DNA of 64,000 bases, from assembly GCF_008831285.2 (NCBI RefSeq), contig NW_022204508.1, positions 1 through 64,000 on the forward strand. The letters are read 5' to 3'. Positions 1 through 11,930 of the stretch are shown here, piece after piece; within the stretch, counting starts at the first letter, position 1, and each line of letters opens with the position of its first letter. The notes beneath the pieces were generated by a model. It ran no database searches, was not told the DNA's origin, and worked only from the letters and a program-made list of their open reading frames with translations. This DNA is from Nymphaea colorata. Lineage: Eukaryota > Streptophyta > Magnoliopsida > Nymphaeales > Nymphaeaceae. The position numbers and the translations under genes are program-made.

Positions 1-267
1 TCGAGTTTGAAGAAGTTTTATATTTAAAAAACTCAGCTGAAAACTGGGTTATTCAATTGGGCTGTAGGAACAGCCATAACAGTAGAGTGCTCCATGGATT
101 TGGTTCTCCAGATGTAGTTGTACGATCGGCAATTTCGTGTCTACATAGAACCATTGATTTAATTTAAGTTAAGAAGTTTGTTTTAAAACATAAATTCACA
201 TGTTTTATTGTCACATCCTACAAGTCTACTTCCTTTGAATTTAGAAAAAAAAAAACGTATGTTATAG

Positions 268-296
268 AATATATATATATATTATATATATATATA
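268..296. repeat. AT microsatellite in the left arm
   Basis: This is an imperfect (TA)n tract with a second tract at about 399-420. The matching right-arm tracts (13268-13298, 13404-13444) are longer, so the two arms have slipped independently since duplication. Confidence 0.85.
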
Positions 297-1479
297 GATC
301 GAGATAGAGGGAGAGAGAAAGAGGAGGTGAAATCTTCTGGCATCTTGCCCTTTGTCCTATCATGGCCATCTTTTTTTTTCAAATCTGTGCCAAAGAATTT
401 TATATATATATTATATATATGCATGGGAATATTGCAGTTACCTCGGTGGCTGATGACCCTTCAGAAATGTAGTTATTCATAATCATATTTTGAAGGACAT
501 TCTAAAGTGTGTAGTACTCGACAATGAAATTACATTTATTTAATTTCTTGTTGCTAATTTTATAAAAATAAAAATAAACTCATGAGTGGGCATCAGAAGT
601 TTAGCTGCCTACCACTTAGTTTGGAATGTGGTGAGCCCATGTGCCTAGGCGAGATCCATAATTACGGCTAAATAAATCTGAAAAAAATCCCCCAACCCTA
701 ATCTTCCATGTCACCTTAATTTCCAATCTATCAGGCTAAGGTCAGCGAGATGTTTTGCATTTTGTGCCAAGATACACACCTTGAGTAATGAACTCTTGAC
801 CTGCTTTAATTTGAAGGTCTTGAGTTTGATCCCGGCTGGTCTACAGGCCCGTGTTTGCTCAACATGCGCTATTTGACACACCAGGTTGGGACTACTGTCT
901 GTCATTGATAAAGAGGAAAACATGAATAAACATGTTGATTGACAGTAGGTTATCACAACAAAGGATAATGAGATTAGATAACAGGTGCAGTATCAACCCA
1001 ATTACAATTGGCATTTAAAAGAAAGCGTCTGTGGACTTGGGATGGTGGCTCATGGGGGGCCACCCTCTGTCATCGGATCTTATAACGGATCCAAGATACA
1101 ATTAGTTAGGATGCTCTATTTAAATGAACGGATAGTTCATTTGGAGCAGGTGAAGATGATAACTAATTGAAAACTTTAATTTATTTTGCTTTCATTTGTA
1201 CATGTTTCCTTCTTTTAAATTCAATTTGTGCTCTTGTTCTTCACTAAACTTGTAGTTTTCGTCAGGGAATAGAGCTTATACTTTAATTACTGCTTCGGAG
1301 AGAGAGAGAGGTCCTTTGTCTTGTCAACAAATCTTTCAGTTTGTTTACCGTTCCTACATTCAGCGGCTCAAGATTTGATCTTTTATGTTTATTTTCAGTT
1401 CTGAAATGTCTAACGTGGTGGCTTAATGGTTCAGTTTTATTCTTTTCCTTGTTTTCTTTTCAATGGAAAACCTGATTAA

Positions 1480-1560
1480 CACTACAGAAAAAAAAAACAA
1501 TAGTTTTACCATGGGAGGAATGCATCAAATAATAGTGTTACCATGGGAGTAATGCATCAG
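1480..1560 (+). mobile_element. CACTA-like transposon end (left arm)
   Basis: The sequence reads CACTACAG followed by an A-run, the usual look of a CACTA (En/Spm) terminal inverted repeat, preceded by taa, a possible 3-bp target site. It is followed by two close direct copies of a subterminal motif, taccatgggag, then aatgcatca, at about 1508-1530 and 1539-1560. Such subterminal repeats are typical of the superfamily. No opposite terminus was found in the arm, so the element is truncated. The mirrored copy ends at 12199. Confidence 0.5.
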
Positions 1561-1749
1561 TAGAAATTGCAATGCCATCTTGTAGCCACAATTTGATGAG
1601 TACAAGAATCCGAAGGTTAAACTTTACCTTTTGTACTCTTCACCTTGTAAAAGCAATTGACAATGGCATCGTCAGTTATAGTAACAATTCCAAATACATC
1701 ATCTTTGAAGTAGAAAATCAATTTGTCTATGTTCCAATAACCTTTCTTA

Positions 1750-1893
1750 AACTTTGAGAGGTAGGCAATCTGTTCCTACATTTCATGGGTGAACGACGTC
1801 CACCAAGGGCTTGAGCTTGGGTGAACAAGAAAGCCACAAGTACCTCAGTTTCTCAACTTTGCCATGGCCTCCCAAACTACAAAAAGGAACAAC
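1750..1893 (-). pseudogene. NLR LRR-tail fragment (left arm)
   Basis: On the minus strand the frame reads SLGGHGKVEKLRYLW, then SCSPKLKPLVDV. This matches the C-terminal LRR of the NLR at 26461-26650 (LGGHWQCLPKLRRLW ... LPNLKSLVDV). The match continues weakly into the following EQIAYLSK-like segment. It is an isolated piece with no NB-ARC nearby, so it is non-coding debris. Because it lies in an inverted repeat, its mirror copy sits at about 11785-11930 on the plus strand, and a read-through transcript could fold into dsRNA over it. Confidence 0.75.
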
Positions 1894-2199
1894 GTATCCT
1901 GGTGTGTCTCTACTGAGCGGGAAAATATTAACTAATATCAAACTAGAGGTGGAACCAGGAATGTTTTGTTGCAAGAGCCAAACTATGGTTTCAAAATCTT
2001 AACAATTTTCAAAATTTTCACTTGTGTTAAACTAACATTTTGGAAATATACATATAAATTCTTGAATTTCTTGAATCAAAGAGTGGGGGTTGGGGGTGGG
2101 GCTGGGCTGGGGTGAGGGTCCGCCCCAGCACCAAGCCCATTTCCTTTCATCAAGCACGAGAACACTCATCCTAGAATCTTCATAACATTCCATCACACA

Positions 2200-2365
2200 C
2201 AGAGGCGGAGGGAAGGAGGAGCCGGCAGGGCCTTGGCCCCCCCTCAGATTTTAAAACTTTAAAAATTTATATGAAAGTCTAAAAAATTTTAGTTTAATAT
2301 ATAAAAAATTTGAAAATTTCTAATTCGGCCTCTGTTAAAATTTTGAAACTATAGTTTGGCCCCTG
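2200..2365. mobile_element. hAT-like MITE (left arm)
   Basis: The element starts cagaggcggag and ends ggcccctg. It is flanked by perfect 8-bp direct repeats atcacaca at 2192-2199 and 2366-2373. Ends of the CAGGGGC type with 8-bp target duplications fit non-autonomous hAT elements. The 166-bp interior is AT-rich and non-coding. Related elements lie at 29770, 42791 and 63273. Confidence 0.8.
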
Positions 2366-3539
2366 ATCACACATGCCTCATAACTAGAATGGGGACAACG
2401 GTTCCCATTCCAGTGATTCCTTGAAAAAAATTTCTGGAAACAAGTTACCAGTTAAAGGTTTTCAGAGGATCAAACTATACATAAAAGACAAATCTAAATG
2501 GGTAAAATTATTCAATGGTACATACTTTTAATCAACTATGCCCTTTTAAGTACTCACTGCGCGTGGTCTGTATGTAACTTTATCAACCATGTCTTTCTCG
2601 TCTCTCATTTGTCTTGTCCTTATTTCTTTGTTGCTGTTGAAGATACAAGCAGGGGTAGAGTCAGGAGTTTTTCATTAGGAGCCGAATTATAGTTTCAAAA
2701 TTTTTAACAACAGAAAAAATAATTTTTTTTAATTTTTATATCAGAAATTTTTGTAAAAATTTACATGTAAATTTTTTTTGAGGTCTAAATACCAGCGATT
2801 GGAGATCATAAAATCGGGCAAGACGAGTTCAGCTTGGACTTGTTGGAAAATCAGTGATCCTCTGCCTCGAGTTTCGAACAAGTGAACACGGGGGAAGACC
2901 CTCAGGATTTGAGGTCCATAGATTTAGTATGGGACCTTTCTCACCAATCTTAATTAGATCAAGTTTTTTGCTAATGTATGAAGTTTGATCTTAATTATGC
3001 ATATATTAGCTTGATTTAAGATCCTTAGTTTTTAGATTTTGCTTCGTTTTGTTTCATAAAAAGTTGGTCTATACCCATAAGAGGCTGCTTACATCTTGCT
3101 TACTGTTTCATTGTTCCTCGGTTTATGCAGAGCAATTCAACCTGGTGGAGTAACAAACTTTTCATTGCTCCTTTTCTATGCAAAGAACCAATTTCTTCTC
3201 TCTTACCTTCAGTAGGAACTAAAGGAGAGCACATAGTTGGTAAACTCGTGGCTCAGATTCGGATCGGTTGAAGACTGGGTTATGGGGTCAGAGAGTGGAC
3301 TCGGCAACTTGGCTGGGTTATATCATAAATTTTTATTGTGCATGTTTTCAATAGTTAATAAATGAAAGAGGTGAGTCTGTTGAGACTTCATATTTGATTT
3401 TATCATCAATTAAAAATAAATGACATGTAATATGAGTATGTGTGTATATTTAGTAAAGTATACTACATTTCACAATTCAAAAAATACAAACTTCAGTATT
3501 AACCAATGCACAATAAAATAGAAAACGTACTTAGTTGAC

Positions 3540-4560
3540 AATCCCAGCTAACTCGGCGGGCTTTGACTCGCAATAAAGGGACGATCCAAGCTGACTTGGG
3601 CAAGTACTCTTTGCAATACTCCATTCACATCTCTCAAGTCCTCAGAGCTTCCATTTGATCTTCCTACCGACCTGTACTCCATGTTCTATTCCCTGGACAG
3701 TTTCTCTTCCCCTTTTGTAAACACCTCAAATTTTTCCAAAATTTTTGAAGATCCAAAACCCAAGTTCAGATCCAAATCGAGCATTTCAGATCCAAAATTC
3801 GAATCACGTTTGAAACGACAAAATTTGAGCGTCGCGCGTGCATGGACGAAAATGTGTTTTTAAACGCAAGTTGCACGCTTGAGTGAGGCGACAATCAACT
3901 AAACCAAAATTGGATTTGCAGCGAGTTTGGAATCGCTCAAAATGGAGTCGACCACGCATTTGTAACAAAAAAAAAACCATTTCAATAATTTTATTTTATG
4001 AACAACATTTATTTATTTTACTATTTTATTAAATTTAAATTAAAAAAAATTGTGACCTCGAGCTTTGGCAACCGTGCGATCGCGCGGACGCGCGATCGAA
4101 CCCCTTTCCCCTCTCATTTTGACAAAAAAACCACTCTTTATGGGGCATTTTGACCATTTTTAGTGGGCATTAGCCTGCCCACATCAGAAAATGTTTTCTT
4201 GCAGGCCTAATGGCCAATCCCACCTATTTCAATCCTATTTCTTTTACAAAAAAATTGAAAATAGGTCAAAATTAGTTGAAATTCCTATGAAAATGTTATA
4301 AAATTTTAAAAAAATTTGAATTTTGGATTTTGGCTCCAAAATCCTTTATAAATACCCCCACATCCCCCCTCTTGGGCAAGAGTTAGCCCTTGGAAAAACT
4401 CTAGTGTATTCTCACTTAAAGACTTAGAGTTTTTCCCTTAGCTCTCTCTCTCCCTCTTCCTCTTTCCATTTCTCTTCTTTCTCTCCAACTTGGAGCAAGC
4501 TACAACTCTCTTGGAGACATCATCTTCATTATTTTGGAGATTATTTCAAGGTAAGTCCAA
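3540..4560 (+). other. LTR-like promoter stretch in the inverted repeat
   Basis: The segment has a TATA-type box (ttataaataccccc, about 4345-4358), a C-rich leader, a CT-rich tract at 4441-4490 and a splice-donor-like caag/gtaagt at about 4548-4556. This architecture resembles the LTR or leader of a large retroelement or a plant 5-prime UTR. No gag or pol is recognisable next to it. The mirror copy is at about 9120-10140. The class is uncertain. Confidence 0.35.
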
Positions 4561-4647
4561 GATAATTTCAAGTATGGTTGTTCTTTTTCTTAAGTTATTT
4601 CTCAATAGAGGTATGTAATCATCATCCCTCTGATTTCTCTCTTATTT

Positions 4648-5150
4648 TCTTTCTTCTCATCTTCATCTCTCCATGACCAAAAGAGATAGCACTCAACTTC
4701 TTTTTATAGACAAGAGGCTATGCTCAAGTGCACCAAGAGTATGGAAAGATGAGATGATCTTTCATTTCATGATTGAATCATGTTTTCTCTTTTATTGAAT
4801 ATAGCATTGTTTTTTTTTCTTCATTTTCTTCTCATCTTCATCTCATGACAAAAAGAAATATCACTCAACCTCTTTTTAGAGAAAAGATGCTATGCTCAAG
4901 TGCAACAGGATCATAGAAAGATGAGATGATCTTTCATTTCATGATTGAATCATGTCTTCTCTTTTATTGAATGTAGCATTGTGTTTCTTTCTTCCTTTTC
5001 TTCTCATCTTCGTCTCTCCATAGCCAAAGGATATAACACTCAATCTCTTCTTATAGATAAAAGGCTATGCTCAAGTGTACCAGGGGAATGAAAAGATGAG
5101 ATGATCTTTCATTTTATAGTTACATTATGCCCTCTCTCCTAGTTGAATCT
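4648..5150. repeat. About 170-bp tandem repeat, roughly three units
   Basis: Three successive units each contain ttctcatcttc, then a 'cactcaa...gctatgctcaagtg' core and 'agatgagatgatctttcat', starting near 4650, 4825 and 4998. The inner end of the left inverted-repeat arm (4892) falls inside the second unit. The right arm keeps only a little over one unit (8786-9040), so the array probably provided the junction. Confidence 0.75.
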
Positions 5151-6803
5151 TTCTCTTCCCATCATCCTCTCTCTCTCTCTCTCTCTCTTTCCTTCCTTGA
5201 ATATTGTCTATATATCATCCACGCATAGTTGCTTGGATTTCCCTTTTATATGTGAACATATGGTGAGAATGAGAGTGTGGTTAGGGGTTTTTTATTTTTA
5301 TCTTCATATCAACTTTTGAGGTTGGGACTTGTCCAACCCGAGGAAAACCCTCACAAAAATATACATGTTAATGTGCATTTGTATGTCATTTTGTGCTAGT
5401 TTTCTTTCTAATCATCCAATTAGGTACCCTAATGAGTGCCTCGTTATATTGCTTGATTTTCTTCCATACCCACCGGTGGAGGAAAAATATCCCTTGTGAC
5501 AAACCAAATAATAACATTCCATATTTATATAAATCATATTTTCTAAAACATTTTTAAAAGAAACCTTCTAATGCGGCCTTAGCGACTTAGCTTAGACTCT
5601 TGCATGAGTCCAAGCTCTCCTTCGGCTCACATTAAACTTGAAGTTGGTAATTTTAAGTTATTCCTTGATTTCTAAACTTGTGAAGGCACACATGTATATA
5701 CATATTATATATATCCATGTGCGCATAATGATCTCCTCATCTTTCTCTCTCTATGCTTTCATTTTCTATTTTACAAATTTTCATATGTGCATGAATGTGT
5801 ATGCATATGTGCTCTATTTCCTCTCTTTCAAACATTTTATTCCTCTTTTCAAGACAAATATCTTCCCTTACAGAATTTCCTATACATTCCCATATATACG
5901 TATGTATATTTTTCTTTTCCTTTTCAAATCAATACATCTTTTTCTCTTAAGCTTTTATATATGTGTATATGTGACGGAATGTACACATATGTGCATGTCT
6001 TTCTCTATCTCTCTCTCTTTCTTTTCATTAGAGTGTTTTATCTCTTGTATTCTTTTCAACATTCTCCTCTCATGATTTTTTTTATTTACCGACTTCATTA
6101 AGACCACAAACCAAGTAATGACCCAATATTGGAATCATGCTTGATGGTCTACAATCCAATCTCCTTTCCAAAAAAAAACTTTTCCTTCTTACATACGATA
6201 ATTAAAAAAACAAAAATCTTAGATGTATGTTATGGTATGAATGAATTTAGATGAATATTGTGGTAAGAATGTTTTACATTCTTTCAATCATATAGGATGA
6301 ATGTATCCATGCCTTCACCTTCACTCAATATCACTTATGATCACAAACACCACTCCAAAGAACTTAAGCAAGATGAGATGAAGCTCTAACTGGGTGGTAA
6401 CTGAATTAGAACAAAATCTCAAACCTACTTAAAGTCTTAAGAGAACACTAAAATGACTTCAAAATGATTTCTCAAACTTTCCAAAGGATATTTTCTAATT
6501 TTAGTGTTCCCCAAAATATTTCACATTCTCAAGCAACTCTTCAAGAGTCTTTTTAAAAGTTTGAAACATCAAACTTTCAATATTTTTCTAAACCGCATAT
6601 AGAATAAAAAAGTTGTTTAAGTTAAAACGAAATGCACCAATGATAAACATAGCCCTTGGGTTGATTACCCCCGGTAAAGGCGCCGGGAATGGTTGATCCT
6701 CGTACCGATGGGCGAGTCCCTTTCTTTCTTATTTCAAAACAAAACCTTATTTTTCTGGAGCACTCCAAAACCAAGGAAAATTTTGGGATGCAAACACCTT
6801 TCT
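5068..6803. repeat. Dispersed repeat, copy 1 (see 38976-40669)
   Basis: This is collinear with 38976-40669 at moderate to high identity. Shared blocks include the acttgtccaaccc region, the atgcatgt/tctctctct region near 5990/39890, the 'ggtaaaggc' block and 'cgtaccga.gggcgagtcc' (6702/40572), and the shared end ttttgggatgcaaacacc. No coding domain is visible. It could be part of a long LTR or another high-copy element. A more diverged relative may lie at 41450-42010. Confidence 0.7.
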
Positions 6804-6954
6804 TCTCTTTTCCCAATTTTTCTAGTTTCCCCAATGATTTAGTCAGAGGCATTAGGAAATTGACACATAAAGATGATGCTCCACCTTGATGTGGAACTCA
6901 GGAAAGCACACAGCTGAAGGTTGATAGAAAAAAAACAAAAAGATGAAAAAAAAA

Positions 6955-7077
6955 TCACAAAAAGATGAAGAAGGAGCTAGGCATTTGCCTGGGCTTGTTA
7001 GGGTCCTTCCCTTTCCCTTTCTTAGCAGCTCTCTTCCCAGCTCCGTCGCTCCCAGAGACCTTCATCTTTGTTCCCAT
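6955..7077 (-). pseudogene. HMG-box protein (plant HMGB) 5-prime exon relic
   Basis: The minus-strand frame starts at ATG 7075-7077 and gives 40 residues: a basic N-terminus (AGKRAAKKGKGKDPNKP) followed by PSSFFIF and a stop. Basic K-rich sequence leading into DPNKPKRPPSAFFVF is the signature entry of the HMG box in plant HMGB chromatin proteins. Upstream of the ATG there is an acceptor-like tttcag (about 7078-7083) and a plausible 5-prime UTR exon ending in a donor near 7180. Only the first part of the box is present, with a stop where the box should continue, so this is a captured or abandoned gene fragment. It is absent from the other copy of the neighbouring repeat. Confidence 0.6.
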
Positions 7078-7481
7078 CCTGAAATCACAAGTTACTCCAT
7101 CTGATCTCCCAAAAACCTAAAAAAAAACCATAGGAAAACAAAATCTGATTTCCTTGTGGTGGGCAATGGTGCTACCTTTCGTCGAGTTCCAGACAAGGAA
7201 GAGAGTTATGGATTTTTTTTGTTTTTTTGGCTTCCCTCCTTTATTGCCTTCTCCAATCATCTTGAGACTCTTCATTTCTTTGCGGTCTTCTTCGTTGATT
7301 TGATCCTTGTGTGAAATTTTTGGAATAATTTTTTTTATTTATTTCATAAATTTCCACTTCTGTATTTCTTCACTCCTATCAATGGCTTTTGTGATTGCAA
7401 TCGGATTTGGTGTTCCTTTCCCTTGTTGCAATCGATTTTTTTCTCCGACCTACTGAGTATATGTTGATTGATTATTAAAAT

Positions 7482-8918
7482 TGGATGAAACCAAAGCGGA
7501 TTGAGCCGATGGATGAAAGCAGCTATGCTCTTCCGCCGTTCTTTCCAATCCCAATGTATAAAAACAAATTCAAAATTAGCATACAAATTCATGAGATCAC
7601 GATGCATAAAAGCTTCATGAGTAAAAAAAAACCATAATTTTACTTCTTAAAAATATGTTTAAAAATATGACCTTTTTAAACAACAAAAATTTGGTTGAAC
7701 ACGCCTATGAGCTGATTGTTCGCACCCCACTTATCATGGCGTGGGTTGGGAAGTTTGCAAGTGAAGCAGGAAAAATTATGTTTTTCTTGAAAATAGATTT
7801 TAAGTGAAAGGGAACCTCCCTTGCCACCATTAATGGGGGTAATCGATACGAGATCTGAATTTTCTCAAGCTTGACAAGTTGTTTGTTTTTCTGCACCATG
7901 TGTGAGGATTGGAATTCAGATTTTTAAAGTTCATTTCCAGCAAAGACTTGGATTTGATTGAAAATATTTCTGTACTTTAAAATTTTGAAGATTGGGAGTT
8001 CATCCTTGAAAAGTAATTTTTTAATTAATCATTGATTTTTAGCAATTGAGCCTTGAGTTGATCCCAAAAATTGCAATTTAGAAATGGAAATTGAGAATCA
8101 GAATATTGGATTTTGAATCAAATTGGGGATTGGGTAAATTTGAAGCTTTGTTCTTGAAACTAGGATCTTGGAATTGAAAATTGAAAGTTTGACATAGACT
8201 TTAGAATTATAAAGACAGTTTGGAATTTTAGGGTTTGAAATGTGACTTGAAAATTCTTGGAAGCCTTGGACCCAGAATTCTGTTTAGAAGCGAAAATTGA
8301 ATTTGGAAAAATTGGATTGAATAGTTCAAGTCTAGCTGAAATTTTTGAGAATTGGATCTTTGAGATTGAAATTTTGGGTTCAGAATGGTTGGAACTCGAC
8401 CAATTCAGAATTTTTGAAAACATCTTTGGTTTTAAGGTTTTGATATTTGGATCTAGTTTTGGTATTTTGAGAGATTTGATTTGATTAGGTTGGTTTTGAT
8501 CTTGAAATGAGATTAGAAAATTGGAAATTGAGAGAACAAGTCTAGTCTTAGGAGAATTTTTCTGATTGGAAAAATTGGAATTTCGATTTTTTTTTTGAAT
8601 TTTATTCAAGGTTATGAAAATTTGTTTGAGTAGATTTTTGGATTTGAAAATCGGTTTGATTTTGAGAAATATCCAATGGAATCATTTTGAAAGTTCAGGT
8701 TTTATGTCCATGTTGAAAATTTTGTGCTTCTGCGTCAAAATAAGTAAGGTGATCAAGTTTTTGTCATAATATGACTTAATCATGGTAGCATCTTTTCTCT
8801 AAAAAGAGGTTGAGTGATATTTCTTTTTGTCATGAGATGAAGATGAGAAGAAAATGAAGAAAAAAAAACAATGCTATATTCAATAAAAGAGAAAACATGA
8901 TTCAATCATGAAATGAAA
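7482..8918. repeat. 1437-bp duplicated segment, copy 1
   Basis: This matches 16820-18256 base for base with no length change and about seven substitutions seen by eye (roughly 0.5 percent). Copy 1 runs across the inner boundary of the right inverted-repeat arm (8786). The interior has strong strand asymmetry, rich in TTGGA/TTTGAA words on the plus strand, which creates a spurious 149-codon minus frame at 8160-8609. Confidence 0.92.
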
Positions 8919-11313
8919 GATCATCTCATCTTTCCATACTCTTGGTGCACTTGAGCATAGCCTCTTGTCTATAAAAAGAAGTTGAGTGCTATCTCTTTTG
9001 GTCATGGAGAGATGAAGATGAGAAGAAAGAAAATAAGAGAGAAATTAGAGGGACGATGATTACATACCTCTGTTGAGAAATAACTTAAGAAAAAGAACAA
9101 CCATACTTGAAATTATCTTGGACTTACCTTGAAATAATCTCCAAAATAATGAAGATGATGTCTCCAAGAGAGTTGTAGCTTGCTCCAAGTTGGAGAGAAA
9201 GAAGAGAAATGGAAAGAGGAAGAGGGAGAGAGAGAGCTAAGGGAAAAACTCTAAGTCTTTAAGTGAGAATACACTAGAGTTTTTCCAAGGGCTAACTCTT
9301 GCCCAAGAGGGGGGATGTGGGGGGTATTTATAAAGGATTTTGGAGCCAAAACCCAAAATTCAAATTTTTTTAAAATTTTATAACATTTTCAAAGGAATTT
9401 CAACTAATTTTGACCTATTTTCAATTTTTTTGTAAAAGAAATAGGATTGAAATAGGTGGGATTGGCCATTAGGCCTGCAAGAAAACATTTTCTGATGTGG
9501 GCAGGCTAATGCCCACTAAAAATGGTCAAAATGCCCCATAAAGAGTGGTTTTTTTGTCAAAATGAGAGGGGAAAGGGGTTCGATCGCGCGTCCGCGCGAT
9601 CGCACGGTTGCCAAAGCTCGAGGTCGCAATTTTTTTTAATTTAAATTTAATAAAATAGTAAAATAAATAAATGTTGTTCATAAAATAAAATTATTGAAAT
9701 GGTTTTTTTTTTGTTACAAATGCGTGGTCGACTCCATTTTGAGCGATTCCAAACTCGCTGCAAATCCAATTTTGGTTTAGTTGATTGTCGCCTCACTCAA
9801 GCGTGCAACTTGCGTTTAAAAACACATTTTCGTCCATGCACGCGCGACGCTCAAATTTTGTCGTTTCAAACGTGATTCGAATTTTGGATCTGAAATGCTC
9901 GATTTGGATCTGAACTTGGGTTTTGGATCTTCAAAAATTTTGGAAAAATTTGAGGTGTTTACAAAAGGGGAAGAGAAACTGTCCAGGAAATAGAACATGG
10001 AGTACAGGTCGGTAGGAAGATCAAATGGAAGCTCTGAGGACTTGAGAGATGTGAATGGAGTATTGCAAAGAGTACTTGCCCAAGTCAGCTTGGATCGTCC
10101 CTTTATTGCGAGTCAAAGCCCGCCGAGTTAGCTGGGATTGTCAACTAAGTACGTTTTCTATTTTATTGTGCATTGGTTAATACTGAAGTTTGTATTTTTT
10201 GAATTGTGAAATGTAGTATACTTTACTAAATATACACACATACTCATATTACATGTCATTTATTTTTAATTGATGATAAAATCAAATATGAAGTCTCAAC
10301 AGACTCACCTCTTTCATTTATTAACTATTGAAAACATGCACAATAAAAATTTATGATATAACCCAGCCAAGTTGCCGAGTCCACTCTCTGACCCCATAAC
10401 CCAGTCTTCAACCGATCCGAATCTGAGCCACGAGTTTACCAACTATGTGCTCTCCTTTAGTTCCTACTGAAGGTAAGAGAGAAGAAATTGGTTCTTTGCA
10501 TAGAAAAGGAGCAATGAAAAGTTTGTTACTCCACCAGGTTGAATTGCTCTGCATAAACCGAGGAACAATGAAACAGTAAGCAAGATGTAAGCAGCCTCTT
10601 ATGGGTATAGACCAACTTTTTATGAAACAAAACGAAGCAAAATCTAAAAACTAAGGATCTTAAATCAAGCTAATATATGCATAATTAAGATCAAACTTCA
10701 TACATTAGCAAAAAACTTGATCTAATTAAGATTGGTGAGAAAGGTCCCATACTAAATCTATGGACCTCAAATCCTGAGGGTCTTCCCCCGTGTTCACTTG
10801 TTCGAAACTCGAGGCAGAGGATCACTGATTTTCCAACAAGTCCAAGCGGAACTCGTCTTGCCCGATTTTATGATCTCCAATCGCTGGTATTTAGACCTCA
10901 AAAAAAATTTACATGTAAATTTTTACAAAAATTTCTGATATAAAAATTAAAAAAAATTATTTTTTCTGTTGTTAAAAATTTTGAAACTATAATTCGGCTC
11001 CTAATGAAAAACTCCTGACTCTACCCCTGCTTGTATCTTCAACAGCAACAAAGAAATAAGGACAAGACAAATGAGAGACGAGAAAGACATGGTTGATAAA
11101 GTTACATACAGACCACGCGCAGTGAGTACTTAAAAGGGCATAGTTGATTAAAAGTATGTACCATTGAATAATTTTACCCATTTAGATTTGTCTTTTATGT
11201 ATAGTTTGATCCTCTGAAAACCTTTAACTGGTAACTTGTTTCCAGAAATTTTTTTCAAGGAATCACTGGAATGGGAACCGTTGTCCCCATTCTAGTTATG
11301 AGGCATGTGTGAT

Positions 11314-11479
11314 CAGGGGCCAAACTATAGTTTCAAAATTTTAACAGAGGCCGAATTAGAAATTTTCAAATTTTTTATATATTAAACTAAAATTTTTTAG
11401 ACTTTCATATAAATTTTTAAAGTTTTAAAATCTGAGGGGGGGCCAAGGCCCTGCCGGCTCCTCCTTCCCTCCGCCTCTG
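11314..11479. mobile_element. hAT-like MITE (right arm mirror copy)
   Basis: This is the mirror copy of the 2200-2365 element, with the 8-bp duplication tgtgtgat at 11306-11313 and 11480-11487. The MITE therefore inserted before the inverted duplication formed. Confidence 0.8.
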
Positions 11480-11784
11480 TGTGTGATGGAATGTTATGAA
11501 GATTCTAGGATGAGTGTTCTCGTGCTTGATGAAAGGAAATGGGCTTGGTGCTGGGGCGGACCCTCACCCCAGCCCAGCCCCACCCCCAACCCCCACTCTT
11601 TGATTCAAGAAATTCAAGAATTTATATGTATATTTCCAAAATGTTAGTTTAACACAAGTGAAAATTTTGAAAATTGTTAAGATTTTGAAACCATAGTTTG
11701 GCTCTTGCAACAAAACATTCCGGCTTCCACCTCTAGTTTGATATTAGTTAATATTTTCCCGCTCAGTAGAGACACACCAGGATA

Positions 11785-11930
11785 CGTTGTTCCTTTTTGT
11801 AGTTTGGGAGGCCATGGCAAAGTTGAGAAACTGAGGTACTTGTGGCTTTCTTGTTCACCCAAGCTCAAGCCCTTGGTGGACGTCGTTCACCCATGAAATG
11901 TAGGAACAGATTGCCTACCTCTCAAAGTTT
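11785..11930 (+). pseudogene. NLR LRR-tail fragment (right arm mirror copy)
   Basis: This is the mirror copy of the left-arm LRR fragment, now on the plus strand, with the same LGGHGKVEKLRYLW stretch and the same TGA after VDVVHP at about 11894-11896. No other NLR part adjoins it. Confidence 0.75.

Larger units (their letters stand above)
1..4892. repeat. Left arm of a large inverted repeat
   Basis: The reverse complement of this whole segment is found at 8786-13713, collinear from end to end. The inner end is sharp: the match runs to the trinucleotide cta at 4890-4892, opposite tag at 8786-8788. The outer end lies beyond the window start, so the true arm is at least 4.9 kb. Differences are scattered SNPs (for example at 1577, 1680 and 1954-1957), small indels and microsatellite length. 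I estimate about 1-2 percent divergence by eye, which argues against a simple assembly mirror. The arm carries an AT microsatellite, a CACTA-like end, an NLR LRR fragment, a hAT-like MITE and an LTR-like promoter stretch. No intact gene is present. Confidence 0.93.
4893..8785. other. Spacer (loop) of the large inverted repeat
   Basis: This 3.9-kb single-copy segment separates the two arms. It contains the rest of a short tandem array, a dispersed repeat shared with 38976-40669, an HMG-box exon relic (6955-7077, minus) and the main part of a 1437-bp duplicated segment. Long frames here (5638-6075, 8160-8609) are low complexity and are not believable proteins. Confidence 0.85.

Noticed and set aside
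1895-2140. Additional hAT-like MITE (aggtggaaccagg ... gtccgccccag)
   Set aside because: The interior resembles the family, but no matching 8-bp duplication could be found at the ends.
5638-6075. 145-codon plus-strand frame, Phe/Ile/Tyr-rich
   Set aside because: It lies in a dispersed repeat, has AT- and CT-microsatellite composition, and is not kept open in the second copy at 38976-40669.
8160-8609. 149-codon minus-strand frame (and its identical twin at 17498-17947)
   Set aside because: It is low-complexity Asn/Ser/Lys/Phe text caused by strand asymmetry of a ttggaa-rich repeat. No domain is present, and its conservation is explained by the recent 1437-bp duplication.
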